Positions 8,947 to 17,460 of a stretch of DNA of 64,000 nucleotides are shown here, one piece after another. The first letter of the stretch is position 1. Every line of letters starts with the position of its first letter. Position numbers and translations under genes: made by a program. The notes beneath the pieces are model-generated. The model was not told the origin of the DNA, ran no database searches, and saw only the letters and a list, made by a program, of their open reading frames with translations. This DNA comes from Dyadobacter sp. CY343. Its GTDB lineage: Bacteria > Bacteroidota > Bacteroidia > Cytophagales > Spirosomataceae. Location: contig NZ_JAJUXK010000001.1 in the NCBI RefSeq assembly GCF_021390335.1, forward strand, positions 372,001 through 436,000, given 5' to 3'.

Positions 8947-9375
8947 TTAATTGGGGTGACCATTCGTTTTCACCTCAATAAATGGCTCATTGTTGTCGAT
9001 AAGACTGTCTTTGATTACATACGATTGCAGTTTGTCAAGCTTGATTCTTAAATTCGCAAGGCTACGCAAGGCAGCCTCATCTACATTATTATATTGCCCG
9101 CCCCATCCACTGCCAGGATCATAGCAGATAGCCATAAGCTTGCCAGTTGCGTAGTAATTAATAATGTAATCGCCTTTTGAGATCACCTCAAAATACTCTT
9201 TGGTATTATCGGAATTAGAGTAATGTTCGTAAAATTTCGAAAAAGCCTCACTTCTTACCGAGTCTGAATGTTTAGACTTTAAATAAAAAGTTTCGACCGC
9301 CGGATCGACCTTGTTGAAGCAAGCTGCCAAGCCAACAATGCTCAAAATGATAAGTAGTTGATTTGCTTTTTTCAT
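8947..9375 (-). CDS. Small lipoprotein, tandem copy 1 of 3
   Basis: I do not recognise the family. The ATG at 9375 is chosen because it gives a 142-residue precursor whose signal peptide ends GLAAC with Cys19; a further upstream start would place 14 odd residues before it. The mature part is shared with the next two genes: FNKVDPAV after the lipid Cys, YEHYSNSD, a DPGSGWG turn, NVDEA, and the C-terminal EVKTNGHPN. Two residues are missing after the VISK segment compared with copies 2 and 3. This is the most diverged copy. It probably sits on the periplasmic or outer-membrane surface. The shared intergenic sequences show a segmental tandem duplication. Confidence 0.75.
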   Translation of the reverse strand: MKKANQLLIILSIVGLAACFNKVDPAVETFYLKSKHSDSVRSEAFSKFYEHYSNSDNTKEYFEVISKGDYIINYYATGKLMAICYDPGSGWGGQYNNVDEAALRSLANLRIKLDKLQSYVIKDSLIDNNEPFIEVKTNGHPN

Positions 9376-9471
9376 GATTGAATTTATTAAATGCGTACAA
9401 GGTGCCCATAACAACACTTATCTAGCCTATATTCCTTTTCTACAAGTTTGAGACGCGTTTTTTTACTTCGG

Positions 9472-9906
9472 CTAATTCGGATGACCGTTCGTTTTTACCT
9501 CAACCCTTGGTTCATTATCATCAATAATGCTGTCCGTGTTTACAAACGACCGAAGATTGTCCAGTTTGATCTTCAAATCGGCAAGCCTACGTAAGGTGGC
9601 TTCATCTACATTTTTGTATTGACCGCCCCAGCCGCTACCAGGATCATTACAGGTTGTTAACAGTTTGCCCGCCGGGTAGTAGTTGATAATGTAGTCACCC
9701 GTTTGTTTTGAGACCACCTCATAATATTCCTTTGTTTTATCGGAATTAGAATAGTGTTCGTAAAGTTTCGAAATAGCCTGGCTCCTTAAAGTGTCTGTAC
9801 GGCCTGAGCTGAAATACAGTGTATCTACCGCCGGATCGACCTTGTTAAAGCAAGCTGCTAAACCAGCAATGCTCAAAATGATAAGTAGGTGATCTGCTCT
9901 TTTCAT
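9472..9906 (-). CDS. Small lipoprotein, tandem copy 2 of 3
   Basis: Paralogue of its two neighbours (144 residues from the ATG at 9906), with the same lipobox GLAAC, FNKVDPAV, YEHYSNSDKTKEYYEV, DPGSGWGGQY and terminal VEVKTNGHPN. Function is unknown. The duplicated unit, measured stop to stop, is 525 to 528 bases and includes the intergenic spacer, whose CTACAAGTTTGAGACGCG stretch appears at both junctions. The variable residues cluster just after the Cys anchor and around the Lys-Leu-Asp helix (about 110-130), as would be expected of copies diversifying a binding surface. Confidence 0.75.
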   Translation of the reverse strand: MKRADHLLIILSIAGLAACFNKVDPAVDTLYFSSGRTDTLRSQAISKLYEHYSNSDKTKEYYEVVSKQTGDYIINYYPAGKLLTTCNDPGSGWGGQYKNVDEATLRRLADLKIKLDNLRSFVNTDSIIDDNEPRVEVKTNGHPN

Positions 9907-9999
9907 GATTGATTTTATTAAATGCCTACAAGGTCTCATAACAATACTTATCTTGCCTATTCCTTCTCTACAAGTTTGAGACGCGTTTTTTTATTTTGG

Positions 10000-10437
10000 C
10001 TAATTTGGATGACCGTTCGTTTTTACCTCGAGAATGTTATTAGGGTTCTCACTAATTATGCTGTCTTTAGATACATATAATTGCAGGTCAACTAGTTTGA
10101 TCTTTAAATCTGCAAGCTTACGCAACTCGGCTTCGTCTACATTCTCATACTGATTGCCCCAGCCACTCCCAGGATCAGTACAGGTTGTCAACAATTTGCC
10201 GGCAGGATAGTAATTTAAAATATAGTTACCTGTTCTTTTTGAGATCACTTCGTAGTATTCTCTGGTTTTATCCGAATTAGAATAGTGCTCGTAAAGTTTC
10301 AAAAGCGCTTGGTTCCTTAAAGTGTCCGGATGACCAGTGCTAAAATAGAATGTACTTACCGCCGGATCGACTTTGTTGAAGCAAGCTGTCAAGGTAGTAA
10401 CGCTAAAAATAATCAGGAGTAAATGTGCTTTTTTCAT
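10000..10437 (-). CDS. Small lipoprotein, tandem copy 3 of 3
   Basis: The first copy in transcription order, 145 residues, starting at the ATG directly before the signal peptide (TLTAC lipobox). It keeps FNKVDPAV, YEHYSNSDKT, DPGSGWG and KTNGHPN, but differs from copies 1 and 2 across the middle helix and has a longer acidic/Asn stretch near the end. Its start lies 8 bases downstream of the stop of the DUF6973-like lipoprotein, so both are probably on one mRNA. The close spacing and the later copies suggest the small proteins work with, or protect against, the larger lipoprotein; this is inference. Confidence 0.75.
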   Translation of the reverse strand: MKKAHLLLIIFSVTTLTACFNKVDPAVSTFYFSTGHPDTLRNQALLKLYEHYSNSDKTREYYEVISKRTGNYILNYYPAGKLLTTCTDPGSGWGNQYENVDEAELRKLADLKIKLVDLQLYVSKDSIISENPNNILEVKTNGHPN

Positions 10438-10445
10438 GGTGAATT

Positions 10446-11549
10446 TTATTTGAGTCGGACTAAGTGTTCATAAGACCCATACATGTTACCGTATAAATTA
10501 TTCCAGGTGGTAGCATTATTACCTCCGTGTGCATTCAGAATCGCATTAAACGCTCCGGCAAAATCGACTGCACTGTTATAGTGAATTGCTATTGCTGCCT
10601 TTCCCTGCATTTCTGCAATAATTTCGCCATAACTTGGTATTTTTCTAAGCGGCCCTATCCCCCATGAAGTTTTTTTCTCCATCCAGACTCGGGCAGACAT
10701 ATTATTGTGTAAATCCATTGCTGCATCTATAGTGTACTGCGGATCATTATTTACAAATTCATGCTTAGCGGTGCCATCCTGCGTAAAGTCAATTGCCTGA
10801 TTTTCGCTTGCAGGGGCGGACTTCAGTATATTTCTAATGGCAAATGCGTTCCAAACAGAATGCCTGAAAGCATTGCCCATATTAGTGCCGTCCAAATTTC
10901 CATAAATGGACTGCGTGTAACTATTTGCGTCAAGCCCTGAATTTACATAAGCCAAACCATACGCGGGAACGGAGAGCAAATGCAGTTGTTCCTGATCTGA
11001 TAATTTGCCGGGAGATAGCGTTCTCAGGTTTTCAACACTATTTTCGTAGTTAATAACTTCCAATGTGGCGTCACGTTTACATAAATCCTGGTAGTAGTCA
11101 AAAATGACAGGCCTTTTGCTATTTACTTCTTCTACTGTTCTGAGCTTTGGAAAGTCTTGAAATATTCTTTCAAGATCATTTTCAGAAATAATATTGTCCG
11201 AAGTTATCTTCGGATATCTCTCAAGGCACTTCTGCAATATCGGTTGCAATTCCTCAAAGGATAATACGCTCATTTCCGTCGTGGCATTCGTCCTGGCACT
11301 TACAAAAAGACTACGATAATAACTTTCAAACTCTTCTGGTGATTGGTCGAACAACGTTTTCGGGAAGCCGGTAGGTACAATCACTGTTTCTCCTTTGAAG
11401 TCGATCAGTTCGATTGGGTCAGGTTGCTCAGCTGATTTTTGTAGTAATTGTTCTTTACAGCTGAATACCGTACTTGTGACAGCTATCATAAATAAAGCAT
11501 TCAGAACCGTTAAGGTATCTGTTAGCTTAATGCACAAAAGTCTTTTCAT
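10446..11549 (-). CDS. Lipoprotein with DUF6973-like C-terminal domain
   Basis: A 367-residue lipoprotein with a signal peptide ending VFSC (Cys31). Residues 35-200 are a mainly helical region I do not recognise. Residues 215-330 carry a His/Asp-rich motif set: NAFRHSVWNA at 226-235, KHEF at 262-265 and MDLHNN at 278-283. This pattern matches my memory of the DUF6973 group in Bacteroidota secreted proteins and phage-like toxins. Spaced His/Glu/Asp residues suggest a metal site or a lipase-like active centre, but no function is established. It is first in a minus-strand run with three copies of a small lipoprotein. The start ATG at 11549 directly precedes the signal peptide. Confidence 0.65.
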   Translation of the reverse strand: MKRLLCIKLTDTLTVLNALFMIAVTSTVFSCKEQLLQKSAEQPDPIELIDFKGETVIVPTGFPKTLFDQSPEEFESYYRSLFVSARTNATTEMSVLSFEELQPILQKCLERYPKITSDNIISENDLERIFQDFPKLRTVEEVNSKRPVIFDYYQDLCKRDATLEVINYENSVENLRTLSPGKLSDQEQLHLLSVPAYGLAYVNSGLDANSYTQSIYGNLDGTNMGNAFRHSVWNAFAIRNILKSAPASENQAIDFTQDGTAKHEFVNNDPQYTIDAAMDLHNNMSARVWMEKKTSWGIGPLRKIPSYGEIIAEMQGKAAIAIHYNSAVDFAGAFNAILNAHGGNNATTWNNLYGNMYGSYEHLVRLK

Positions 11550-11670
11550 TTAATTTGAACTTGATGGTGATATAGTGCACCAAAATTCAGTCAAATGAAT
11601 GCGCGTAAAAAGTCATTTGAGTGATCAAAAATTGACTACTTAAGTGACTTGCACGCTTCGCGCTTTTTTG

Positions 11671-11961
11671 TTAATTAGAGAGCCGGGGTGGAAACAGGAC
11701 TCGGAACAATTGTTTGAGCGCCCGGCGATGCTGTCTCGCAAATCTAGCCAGCGTGTTGTGTCCCTTCAATATCAGCTTGTCGCCGATGCGGTTGCGCATC
11801 GACCTGATGCTTTCAATCTTCATGTTTGTAATAACAGCAATATCCTTATTGCTCCTGTCTTCCGATATCAGGAGCAAAATTTCCCATTCACGGAAAGTCA
11901 GTTCCGTAACCGCGAAGTCGGACAACGATGCATTTTCCTCAGATTCAGTAAAGTCAGGCAT
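11671..11961 (-). CDS. Stand-alone LuxR-type HTH protein
   Basis: A 96-residue protein from the ATG at 11961; an upstream TTG start would add 34 residues with no domain and is less likely. The C-terminal half, LTFREWEILLLISEDRSNKD followed by IAVITNMKIESIRSMRNRI, reads as a LuxR/GerE winged-helix motif, though position-specific residues of typical recognition helices (KTVxxHRxxI) are altered. There is no receiver domain. The basic tail (RQHRRALKQLFR) may contact DNA. It lies between the lipoprotein array and the ECF-sigma operon, divergent from the latter, so either could be its target. Target genes cannot be read from the sequence. Confidence 0.65.
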   Translation of the reverse strand: MPDFTESEENASLSDFAVTELTFREWEILLLISEDRSNKDIAVITNMKIESIRSMRNRIGDKLILKGHNTLARFARQHRRALKQLFRVLFPPRLSN

Positions 11962-12212
11962 TTGCTTTGATTTTTTGATAGAAAACACGAGGTGGAAGGC
12001 TTTTGCGATGCCCGGGTATTGAGGTTTAAGCGGACAAGACAAATATAGCCGGGGTAATATCAACTCAATTTATTACACCAGATGCGTTATTAACCGGCAG
12101 ACACAAATAATCCTGCGGCATAGCATTAACAAAAGTTTCAGTTTTTTTTAATTGAGACTAAGGGGATTCAAGTGCAAAAAAGTCTTTCTATTATTACATA
12201 AATAAAGACTCA

Positions 12213-12884
12213 ATGCAAGATCCTTTGCTTACTAACGAAACGAAGCATTCAAGTCCGTTTGTGTCACCTGCGCAGGAGGTTAAGGTTGAGGCAAACGAAA
12301 TTGATTCTGCCACTTTCCTGAAAGCTACTTTTGAACAAAACCCTTCAAAAGGTCTGGAATTGCTGTTCAGGCGTTTTTATACGCCACTTTGCAGCCACGC
12401 GGTCAGGTTCGTTTATTCCAAACAGCTGGCCGAAGATCTGGTAAGCGAGGTCTTCTTTCAGTTCTACCGCACCAAAGCATACGAGAATATCACTTCTTCC
12501 TACACCAGCTACCTCTTTCGATGCGTGCGAAACGAATGCTATACGTATATGCGTCGGGAGTTTGGGAAAATGGATACGCTGGAAACGACCGAGGAAAACT
12601 CCATTTCTTGCTACCAGCAGCTGCCGGATGCTGAAATCCACTACAATAACCTTTTTATAAAGGTGAACGAGGTGATCGCAAGACTGCCGACGCAATGCCA
12701 GCGGGTATTCCTGCTCAGCCGGTTCGAAAACAAGAAATACAACGAAATAGCCAACGAGCTTCATATTTCCCCTAAAACCGTAGAAGTACATATCTCAAAA
12801 GCACTGAAACATCTGAGGTCCGCCTTGCACGGCGAATGGATGATCTCGCTTGGTTTGACGCTTTTGAGTTTTGCAGAATACTGA
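12213..12884 (+). CDS. ECF RNA polymerase sigma factor (FecI/SusR-associated type)
   Basis: A 223-residue sigma-70 family protein with an unusual 40-residue N-terminal extension. Region 2 spans about 46-112 (LELLFRRFYTPLC, AEDLVSEVFFQFY, YLFRCVRNECYTYMRR) and region 4 about 150-205 (IARLPTQCQRVFLLSRF, NEIANELHISPKTVEVHISK). These factors direct transcription of nutrient-uptake genes in Bacteroidota once the matching FecR releases them. The FecR gene follows 39 bases later, then an STN-domain SusC, giving the complete signal chain. The hydrophobic tail (WMISLGLTLLSF) is odd for a cytoplasmic factor but common in this branch. Confidence 0.92.
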   Translation: MQDPLLTNETKHSSPFVSPAQEVKVEANEIDSATFLKATFEQNPSKGLELLFRRFYTPLCSHAVRFVYSKQLAEDLVSEVFFQFYRTKAYENITSSYTSYLFRCVRNECYTYMRREFGKMDTLETTEENSISCYQQLPDAEIHYNNLFIKVNEVIARLPTQCQRVFLLSRFENKKYNEIANELHISPKTVEVHISKALKHLRSALHGEWMISLGLTLLSFAEY

Positions 12885-12923
12885 TCAGCGCCTGTTCAGG
12901 CTGTACTTCGAAATGCATTAAAA

Positions 12924-13928
12924 ATGAAAACACTTATATCAAAATATACTCTTTTCGAGTATCTGGCCGGACGCGCCAACCCGCTCGAACGTCAGCTGGT
13001 GGAGGACTGGATTATCCGCAAAGAGAATAGCGAACTCTTTCATCAATGGTTGATGGAATATGAATCCAGGCACCCGCAGTTCGCTCCAAACCAGGAAAAA
13101 GCACTGGAAAACCTGCTGCAAAAACTCGACGAAGATAAGGTTACCGAAAGAAGCCCCGAAAAGCTGAGCAGTTCTGCCGGAATTCCTCCTAAACCATTGA
13201 ATAACCGTTCCTGGCTGATCGCTGCGTCTCTCCTGTTGCTGGTGGGTTGTGGCTGGCTGTTCCGTGAGCCGATCCAGTATAAAACCTACCAGACGGGCTA
13301 CGGCAAAACGACTGATATCTACCTGGAAGACGGCAGCAAAGTTGCGCTGAATGCGAATTCTAAATTAAAAATTCCGCGATTTGGCTTCGACCAAAAAGTG
13401 CGGCAGGTAATGCTGGAAGGTGAGGCTGAGTTTTCGGTGAGTCACACTGTTGATAGTAAACTTTTTGTGGTAAAAACATCTGACAAGTTCAAGGTGGAGG
13501 TTTTGGGGACAACTTTTTCAGTGTACGCCCGGCCACGCGGAACGAAAGTCTCTCTCACCAGCGGAAGTGTCCGCATTGATTATTCCCAAAACGACCAGAA
13601 TAAAAAAGTCATGATGGAGCCCGGAGATCAGGCAATACTTGATCCGGTAGGCAAAGTGCAGCTTGAAAAAAAGCAGGATGTCAAGACTTTTGCGAGCTGG
13701 AAAGAACATCGCTACGTGTTCAATGCGACCCCGGTGAAGGATATTATCTCAATGATCGAAGAGAATTTCGGTCAAAAAGTGAGCCTCTCAGATTCTGCTA
13801 TCGCCAGGCGCACGATTACGGGGAATTTTAAGACCAAAAATGCCGAAGAACTTTTACGGACGATCTCCGAAGTACTCGATATGAGAATCGAGCAAGATGG
13901 CCGCACTATCTTTTTGACAAACAACTGA
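12924..13928 (+). CDS. FecR family anti-sigma factor
   Basis: A 334-residue single-pass inner-membrane protein. The cytoplasmic part (1-90) would hold the ECF factor. A transmembrane helix lies about 91-109 (SWLIAASLLLLVGCGWLF). The periplasmic part contains the FecR domain (about 120-220: KTTDIYLEDGSKVALNANS, FAVKT-like strand, VLGTTFSVYA, TSGSVRI) and a C-terminal DUF4974-like region (about 260-330: FNATPVKDIISMIEENFG, RRTITGNF). In this class the FecR senses the STN domain of the partner SusC in the periplasm and regulates the sigma factor. Gene order sigma-FecR-SusC-SusD fits this directly. Confidence 0.93.
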   Translation: MKTLISKYTLFEYLAGRANPLERQLVEDWIIRKENSELFHQWLMEYESRHPQFAPNQEKALENLLQKLDEDKVTERSPEKLSSSAGIPPKPLNNRSWLIAASLLLLVGCGWLFREPIQYKTYQTGYGKTTDIYLEDGSKVALNANSKLKIPRFGFDQKVRQVMLEGEAEFSVSHTVDSKLFVVKTSDKFKVEVLGTTFSVYARPRGTKVSLTSGSVRIDYSQNDQNKKVMMEPGDQAILDPVGKVQLEKKQDVKTFASWKEHRYVFNATPVKDIISMIEENFGQKVSLSDSAIARRTITGNFKTKNAEELLRTISEVLDMRIEQDGRTIFLTNN

Positions 13929-13948
13929 TTATTCTTAACCATTTTATT

Positions 13949-16900
13949 ATGAATGTAATGCTATCAGCTAAGCAATGGGTGGCGATAGGACTTGTATTGA
14001 TGACGCAGGTCTCGCACGATGCCCGGTCCCAGGTAATTGCATTTGCATCTGTTCCTACCCGGCAGCATACGGGTTTTGGGCAAGAGATGAAATTGAAAAA
14101 TGTCCTCCTAGAAATGCAAAAGCATTATGGAGTGGAAATCGTGTTTGAAGATCGGCTCGTTGGCTCGGTGAAGGTTCCTTCCGGCGATATTGACCTGACC
14201 CAGACACTTGAAAAAAACCTCGAACAGGTTTTGGGCCAGCACGGTCTTAAATTCAAGAAAACGCGGAAAAGTACTTTTGTGATCATTGATGCCAGAGCAA
14301 AGGATTCTCAGGATAAGTCAGAAAAAAAGGAATCAGCCGGCTTGCCCGACCAGTCGGTGAGATCGGAAAATCTTGATGCGCCGGGCACGGGACAGCAGGC
14401 TGCGGTTGACCGGACTATCAAAGGAAAAGTAGCTGATGAATCGGGTGCGGGCTTGCCGGGCGTGAGCGTAGTTTTGAAAGGTACGCAGCGCGGAACCTCG
14501 ACAGGCGGAAGCGGTGAATTTACATTGGAAATACCCGACGGCGGCTCTAATGTGCTTGTATTCAGTTTTGTGGGGTTTAAATCTCAGGAGGTTGCAGTCG
14601 GGAACCAGTCCGACTTCAATGTGGCGCTGGTACCGGACGAGAATTCTCTGGACGAGATTGTGGTCGTGGGATATGGTACTGTTAAAAAGTCCGACCTGAC
14701 CGGCGCAGTAGGTACGATCAAAGGCGAAGTGTTGCAGGAGCGTCCGGCTTCTTCATTGAATCAGGGACTTTCCGGCCGCATTGCGGGAGTGAACGTATCG
14801 TCCAATTCGGGCCGGCCGGGTGGGCGCGCCAATATCCGGATCCGTGGTGCGAGCTCGATCAGCGTTTCCAATAATCCGCTGTATGTGATCGACGGGGTGA
14901 TCCTGAATGCAGTGGACCTGGCCAACGGAAGTACACCGATCGATTACCTCAATCCGAATGATATTGCTTCGATCGAAGTATTGAAAGATGCTTCTTCGAC
15001 TGCAATTTACGGAGCGAGGGGCGCGAACGGGGTTATTCTGGTAACCACAAAACGCGGAACTTCGGGAGGCGGCAAGATCACTTACGATTCCGATTTCAGT
15101 ATTGGTGTAGCACCTAAGAAACTGCCGGTTTTGAATTCGAGGGAATTCCTGGCAGTGGAAGAACTGGCTTATACCAATGCAGCAAAATACGATCCGGTAG
15201 GCTGGGCAACCGGTACCAAATACACCGATCCGAAAAAGAAACGCACCAATCCGCTGTTGTTCGATTCGAATGGAAATCCGCTTTACGATACCGACTGGCA
15301 GGATGAAGCATTTCAAAAAGCTTTTACTCAAAATCACCAGCTTGGTATGACGGGTGGAAGTGAAAAAGGAAGCTATGGCGCATTCCTGAACTACCGGAAT
15401 GAAAACGGTATTGTGCGGGAATCGTGGCAGAAGCGATTTGCAGGCCGTTTTGTATTTGATAGTCAGATCAAAAGCTGGCTGAAAGTCGGCGGTACCCTGG
15501 GTTATACGGACCAAAACGAAAAGCAGATCGATCAGCTTGGCGGCGGCGGTATTACGGCAATGCGCCAGGTTTTGGAAGCTTTGCCTATTATTCCTGTCAA
15601 ATATCCTGACGGCCGCTGGGCAAGTAACCGCGATTATCCGGGAATGGAAGGCGGCGACAGCCCGTTGCGTGTAGGTGCGGAGCGACTTTCTTACCTGCGT
15701 ACCCAAACGATGCTCGGCAATATGTACGCGACGATCAGTCTGGCTCCCGGGCTCGATCTGCGCTCCACGATCGGAACGAATGTGATCAATCAGCGCGAAG
15801 ATTACTTTGCAGCTGCCGGCCTCCAATATATTTCCAATAATGGTGATGCGTCCGTGAATAACAGGCGGTTCAATTCCTGGCAGTTTGAGAATTACCTGAC
15901 GTATGTAAAGGATTTTGGTAAAATACATTCTGTGAATGCAATGCTGGGGTTATCTTGGCAGCATGTGGATCGTTTTGAGAATCTGGCGAGAAGTCAGAAT
16001 TTCACAGATACTTACTTTCAGTTCAATAACCTGGGCGCCGGCGCTACTGCACTTGCCCCAAGTTCTAATGCATCTGCTTATGGGCTGAACTCGTATTTCG
16101 CACGTCTGAATTACAGTTTGCTCGATAAGTATCTGGTTACTTTCACAGGCCGTATTGATGGTTCGTCCAAATTCGGGGCAGCCAACAGGTATGCGTTTTT
16201 CCCGTCGGCTGCGGTTGCGTGGAGAGTTTCGGAAGAAGAATTCCTGAAAACGAGTACGACCATATCAAACCTGAAAATACGCGCCAGCTACGGAGCGACT
16301 GGTAACTCCGAAATTCCTGCGTACCGCGCATTGGCTGGTATGACCAACAATATCGCCAATGTGATCGATTACAGCGTTATTTTCAACGGCGAGCGGAATA
16401 TCGGTACGGGTATCAGCCGGATGTCGAATTCGAATTTGCAATGGGAAAAAACGCAGCAGGTCGATCTGGGTATAGAGCTAGGTTTATTCTCAAACAGACT
16501 GAGTTTCGAGCTGGATCTTTACCGTCGGAAAGTCAATGAAATGCTATTGGACGCGCCACTTCCTTTGAGCAGCGGTTACAGCAGCATTTATACGAATATC
16601 GGAAGTATGGAAAATAAAGGTTTGGAGTTTGCGGTGAATTCCACCAATGTCAAACTCGGTGATTTCTCCTGGAATACAACCTTTAATATTTCGGTAAATA
16701 AAAATAAGGTACTCGCATTATCCGGCGGGAGCGACATTTTCTCGGGCGCTACGGTGATCAGGGTAGGAGAGCCGGTGGGTTCATTTTTTGGCCGGGTGCA
16801 TCAGGGAACGTATTCAACTGCAGAGGCTGAGCTGGCTAAAAAATACAACGAGCTTCCGGGCGATGTGAAGTACCAGGATCTGAACAATGACGGAACGATC

Positions 16901-17434
16901 AATGATAACGACCGCACCATTATCGGAAAAGGTATCCCCGACGGATTTGGAACATTCCTGAACACATTCCAATACAAAGCCTGGTCGCTGACTGTTGACC
17001 TGCAATACATGTACGGAAACGATGTGCTTGACAGAAGTATTCACTCGGCAGAAGACAGACAGGGTATTGCAAACAGCTACAAAACGGTTTTGAATGCCTG
17101 GACAGAAACCAACCAGAACACCCCTATTGCCCAGGTGAGGCCGATCAATGCAGGATATGATACCAATAACGACAGCCACAAAGTAACAGACGCTTCTTTT
17201 ATCAGGGGCCGCAACCTGCTGCTTGCCTATTCATTTTCACCTGAACTTGTATCGAAACTGAAACTGGACAGGCTGAGGGCTTACGTATCTGTTCAAAACT
17301 TCTTCGTAGCCACCAAATACAAAGGTTATGATCCCGAAGTTTCCAATTCCGGCTCTCCTTTCGACCAGGGTTTGGGATTGTATGATTATCCCAAGCCGCG
17401 TGTTTTCATGCTGGGATTAAACATTGGTTTATAA
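13949..17434 (+). CDS. SusC/RagA TonB-dependent outer-membrane transporter with STN signalling domain
   Basis: A 1161-residue transporter. After a signal peptide (ending near residue 28) come an STN (secretin/TonB N-terminal) domain at about 48-112, a charged linker, a carboxypeptidase-regulatory-like beta-sandwich at about 150-240 (IKGKVADESGAGLPGVSVV), the SusC-type TonB box (DEIVVVGYGT), a plug, and a 22-strand barrel with a DLNNDGTINDNDR calcium-like loop in the C-terminal third. It imports a bound polymer fragment with the SusD partner encoded next and signals substrate capture to FecR via STN. The substrate is unknown because no glycosidase or peptidase is linked in this operon. Confidence 0.95.
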   Translation: MNVMLSAKQWVAIGLVLMTQVSHDARSQVIAFASVPTRQHTGFGQEMKLKNVLLEMQKHYGVEIVFEDRLVGSVKVPSGDIDLTQTLEKNLEQVLGQHGLKFKKTRKSTFVIIDARAKDSQDKSEKKESAGLPDQSVRSENLDAPGTGQQAAVDRTIKGKVADESGAGLPGVSVVLKGTQRGTSTGGSGEFTLEIPDGGSNVLVFSFVGFKSQEVAVGNQSDFNVALVPDENSLDEIVVVGYGTVKKSDLTGAVGTIKGEVLQERPASSLNQGLSGRIAGVNVSSNSGRPGGRANIRIRGASSISVSNNPLYVIDGVILNAVDLANGSTPIDYLNPNDIASIEVLKDASSTAIYGARGANGVILVTTKRGTSGGGKITYDSDFSIGVAPKKLPVLNSREFLAVEELAYTNAAKYDPVGWATGTKYTDPKKKRTNPLLFDSNGNPLYDTDWQDEAFQKAFTQNHQLGMTGGSEKGSYGAFLNYRNENGIVRESWQKRFAGRFVFDSQIKSWLKVGGTLGYTDQNEKQIDQLGGGGITAMRQVLEALPIIPVKYPDGRWASNRDYPGMEGGDSPLRVGAERLSYLRTQTMLGNMYATISLAPGLDLRSTIGTNVINQREDYFAAAGLQYISNNGDASVNNRRFNSWQFENYLTYVKDFGKIHSVNAMLGLSWQHVDRFENLARSQNFTDTYFQFNNLGAGATALAPSSNASAYGLNSYFARLNYSLLDKYLVTFTGRIDGSSKFGAANRYAFFPSAAVAWRVSEEEFLKTSTTISNLKIRASYGATGNSEIPAYRALAGMTNNIANVIDYSVIFNGERNIGTGISRMSNSNLQWEKTQQVDLGIELGLFSNRLSFELDLYRRKVNEMLLDAPLPLSSGYSSIYTNIGSMENKGLEFAVNSTNVKLGDFSWNTTFNISVNKNKVLALSGGSDIFSGATVIRVGEPVGSFFGRVHQGTYSTAEAELAKKYNELPGDVKYQDLNNDGTINDNDRTIIGKGIPDGFGTFLNTFQYKAWSLTVDLQYMYGNDVLDRSIHSAEDRQGIANSYKTVLNAWTETNQNTPIAQVRPINAGYDTNNDSHKVTDASFIRGRNLLLAYSFSPELVSKLKLDRLRAYVSVQNFFVATKYKGYDPEVSNSGSPFDQGLGLYDYPKPRVFMLGLNIGL

Positions 17435-17460
17435 AATACGGACTCTTATTCAGAAGCAAT

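Larger units (their letters stand above)
8932..10437. repeat. Tandem segmental triplication of a ~525-bp gene unit
   Basis: Three head-to-tail units each contain one small lipoprotein gene plus spacer. The coding ends (GACCGTTCGTTTTTACCTC and variants near 8957, 9481, 10012) and the spacer stretch CTACAAGTTTGAGACGCG (about 9439 and 9969) recur at matching offsets. Sequence divergence between units is substantial, so the duplication is not recent. Confidence 0.8.

Noticed and set aside
8947..10437. One gene with internal repeats or a pseudogene series
   Set aside because: Each unit has its own start, signal peptide, lipobox and stop, without frameshifts, so these are three separate intact genes.
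11644..11970. 108-residue plus-strand ORF over the LuxR-type HTH gene
   Set aside because: It is antisense to the HTH-encoding frame, which has a recognisable domain; the plus-strand frame does not.
14753..15928. 391-residue open frame on the minus strand inside SusC
   Set aside because: It lies entirely opposite a strongly supported SusC gene and has no recognisable domain or upstream signals; its openness reflects the codon bias of the real gene.
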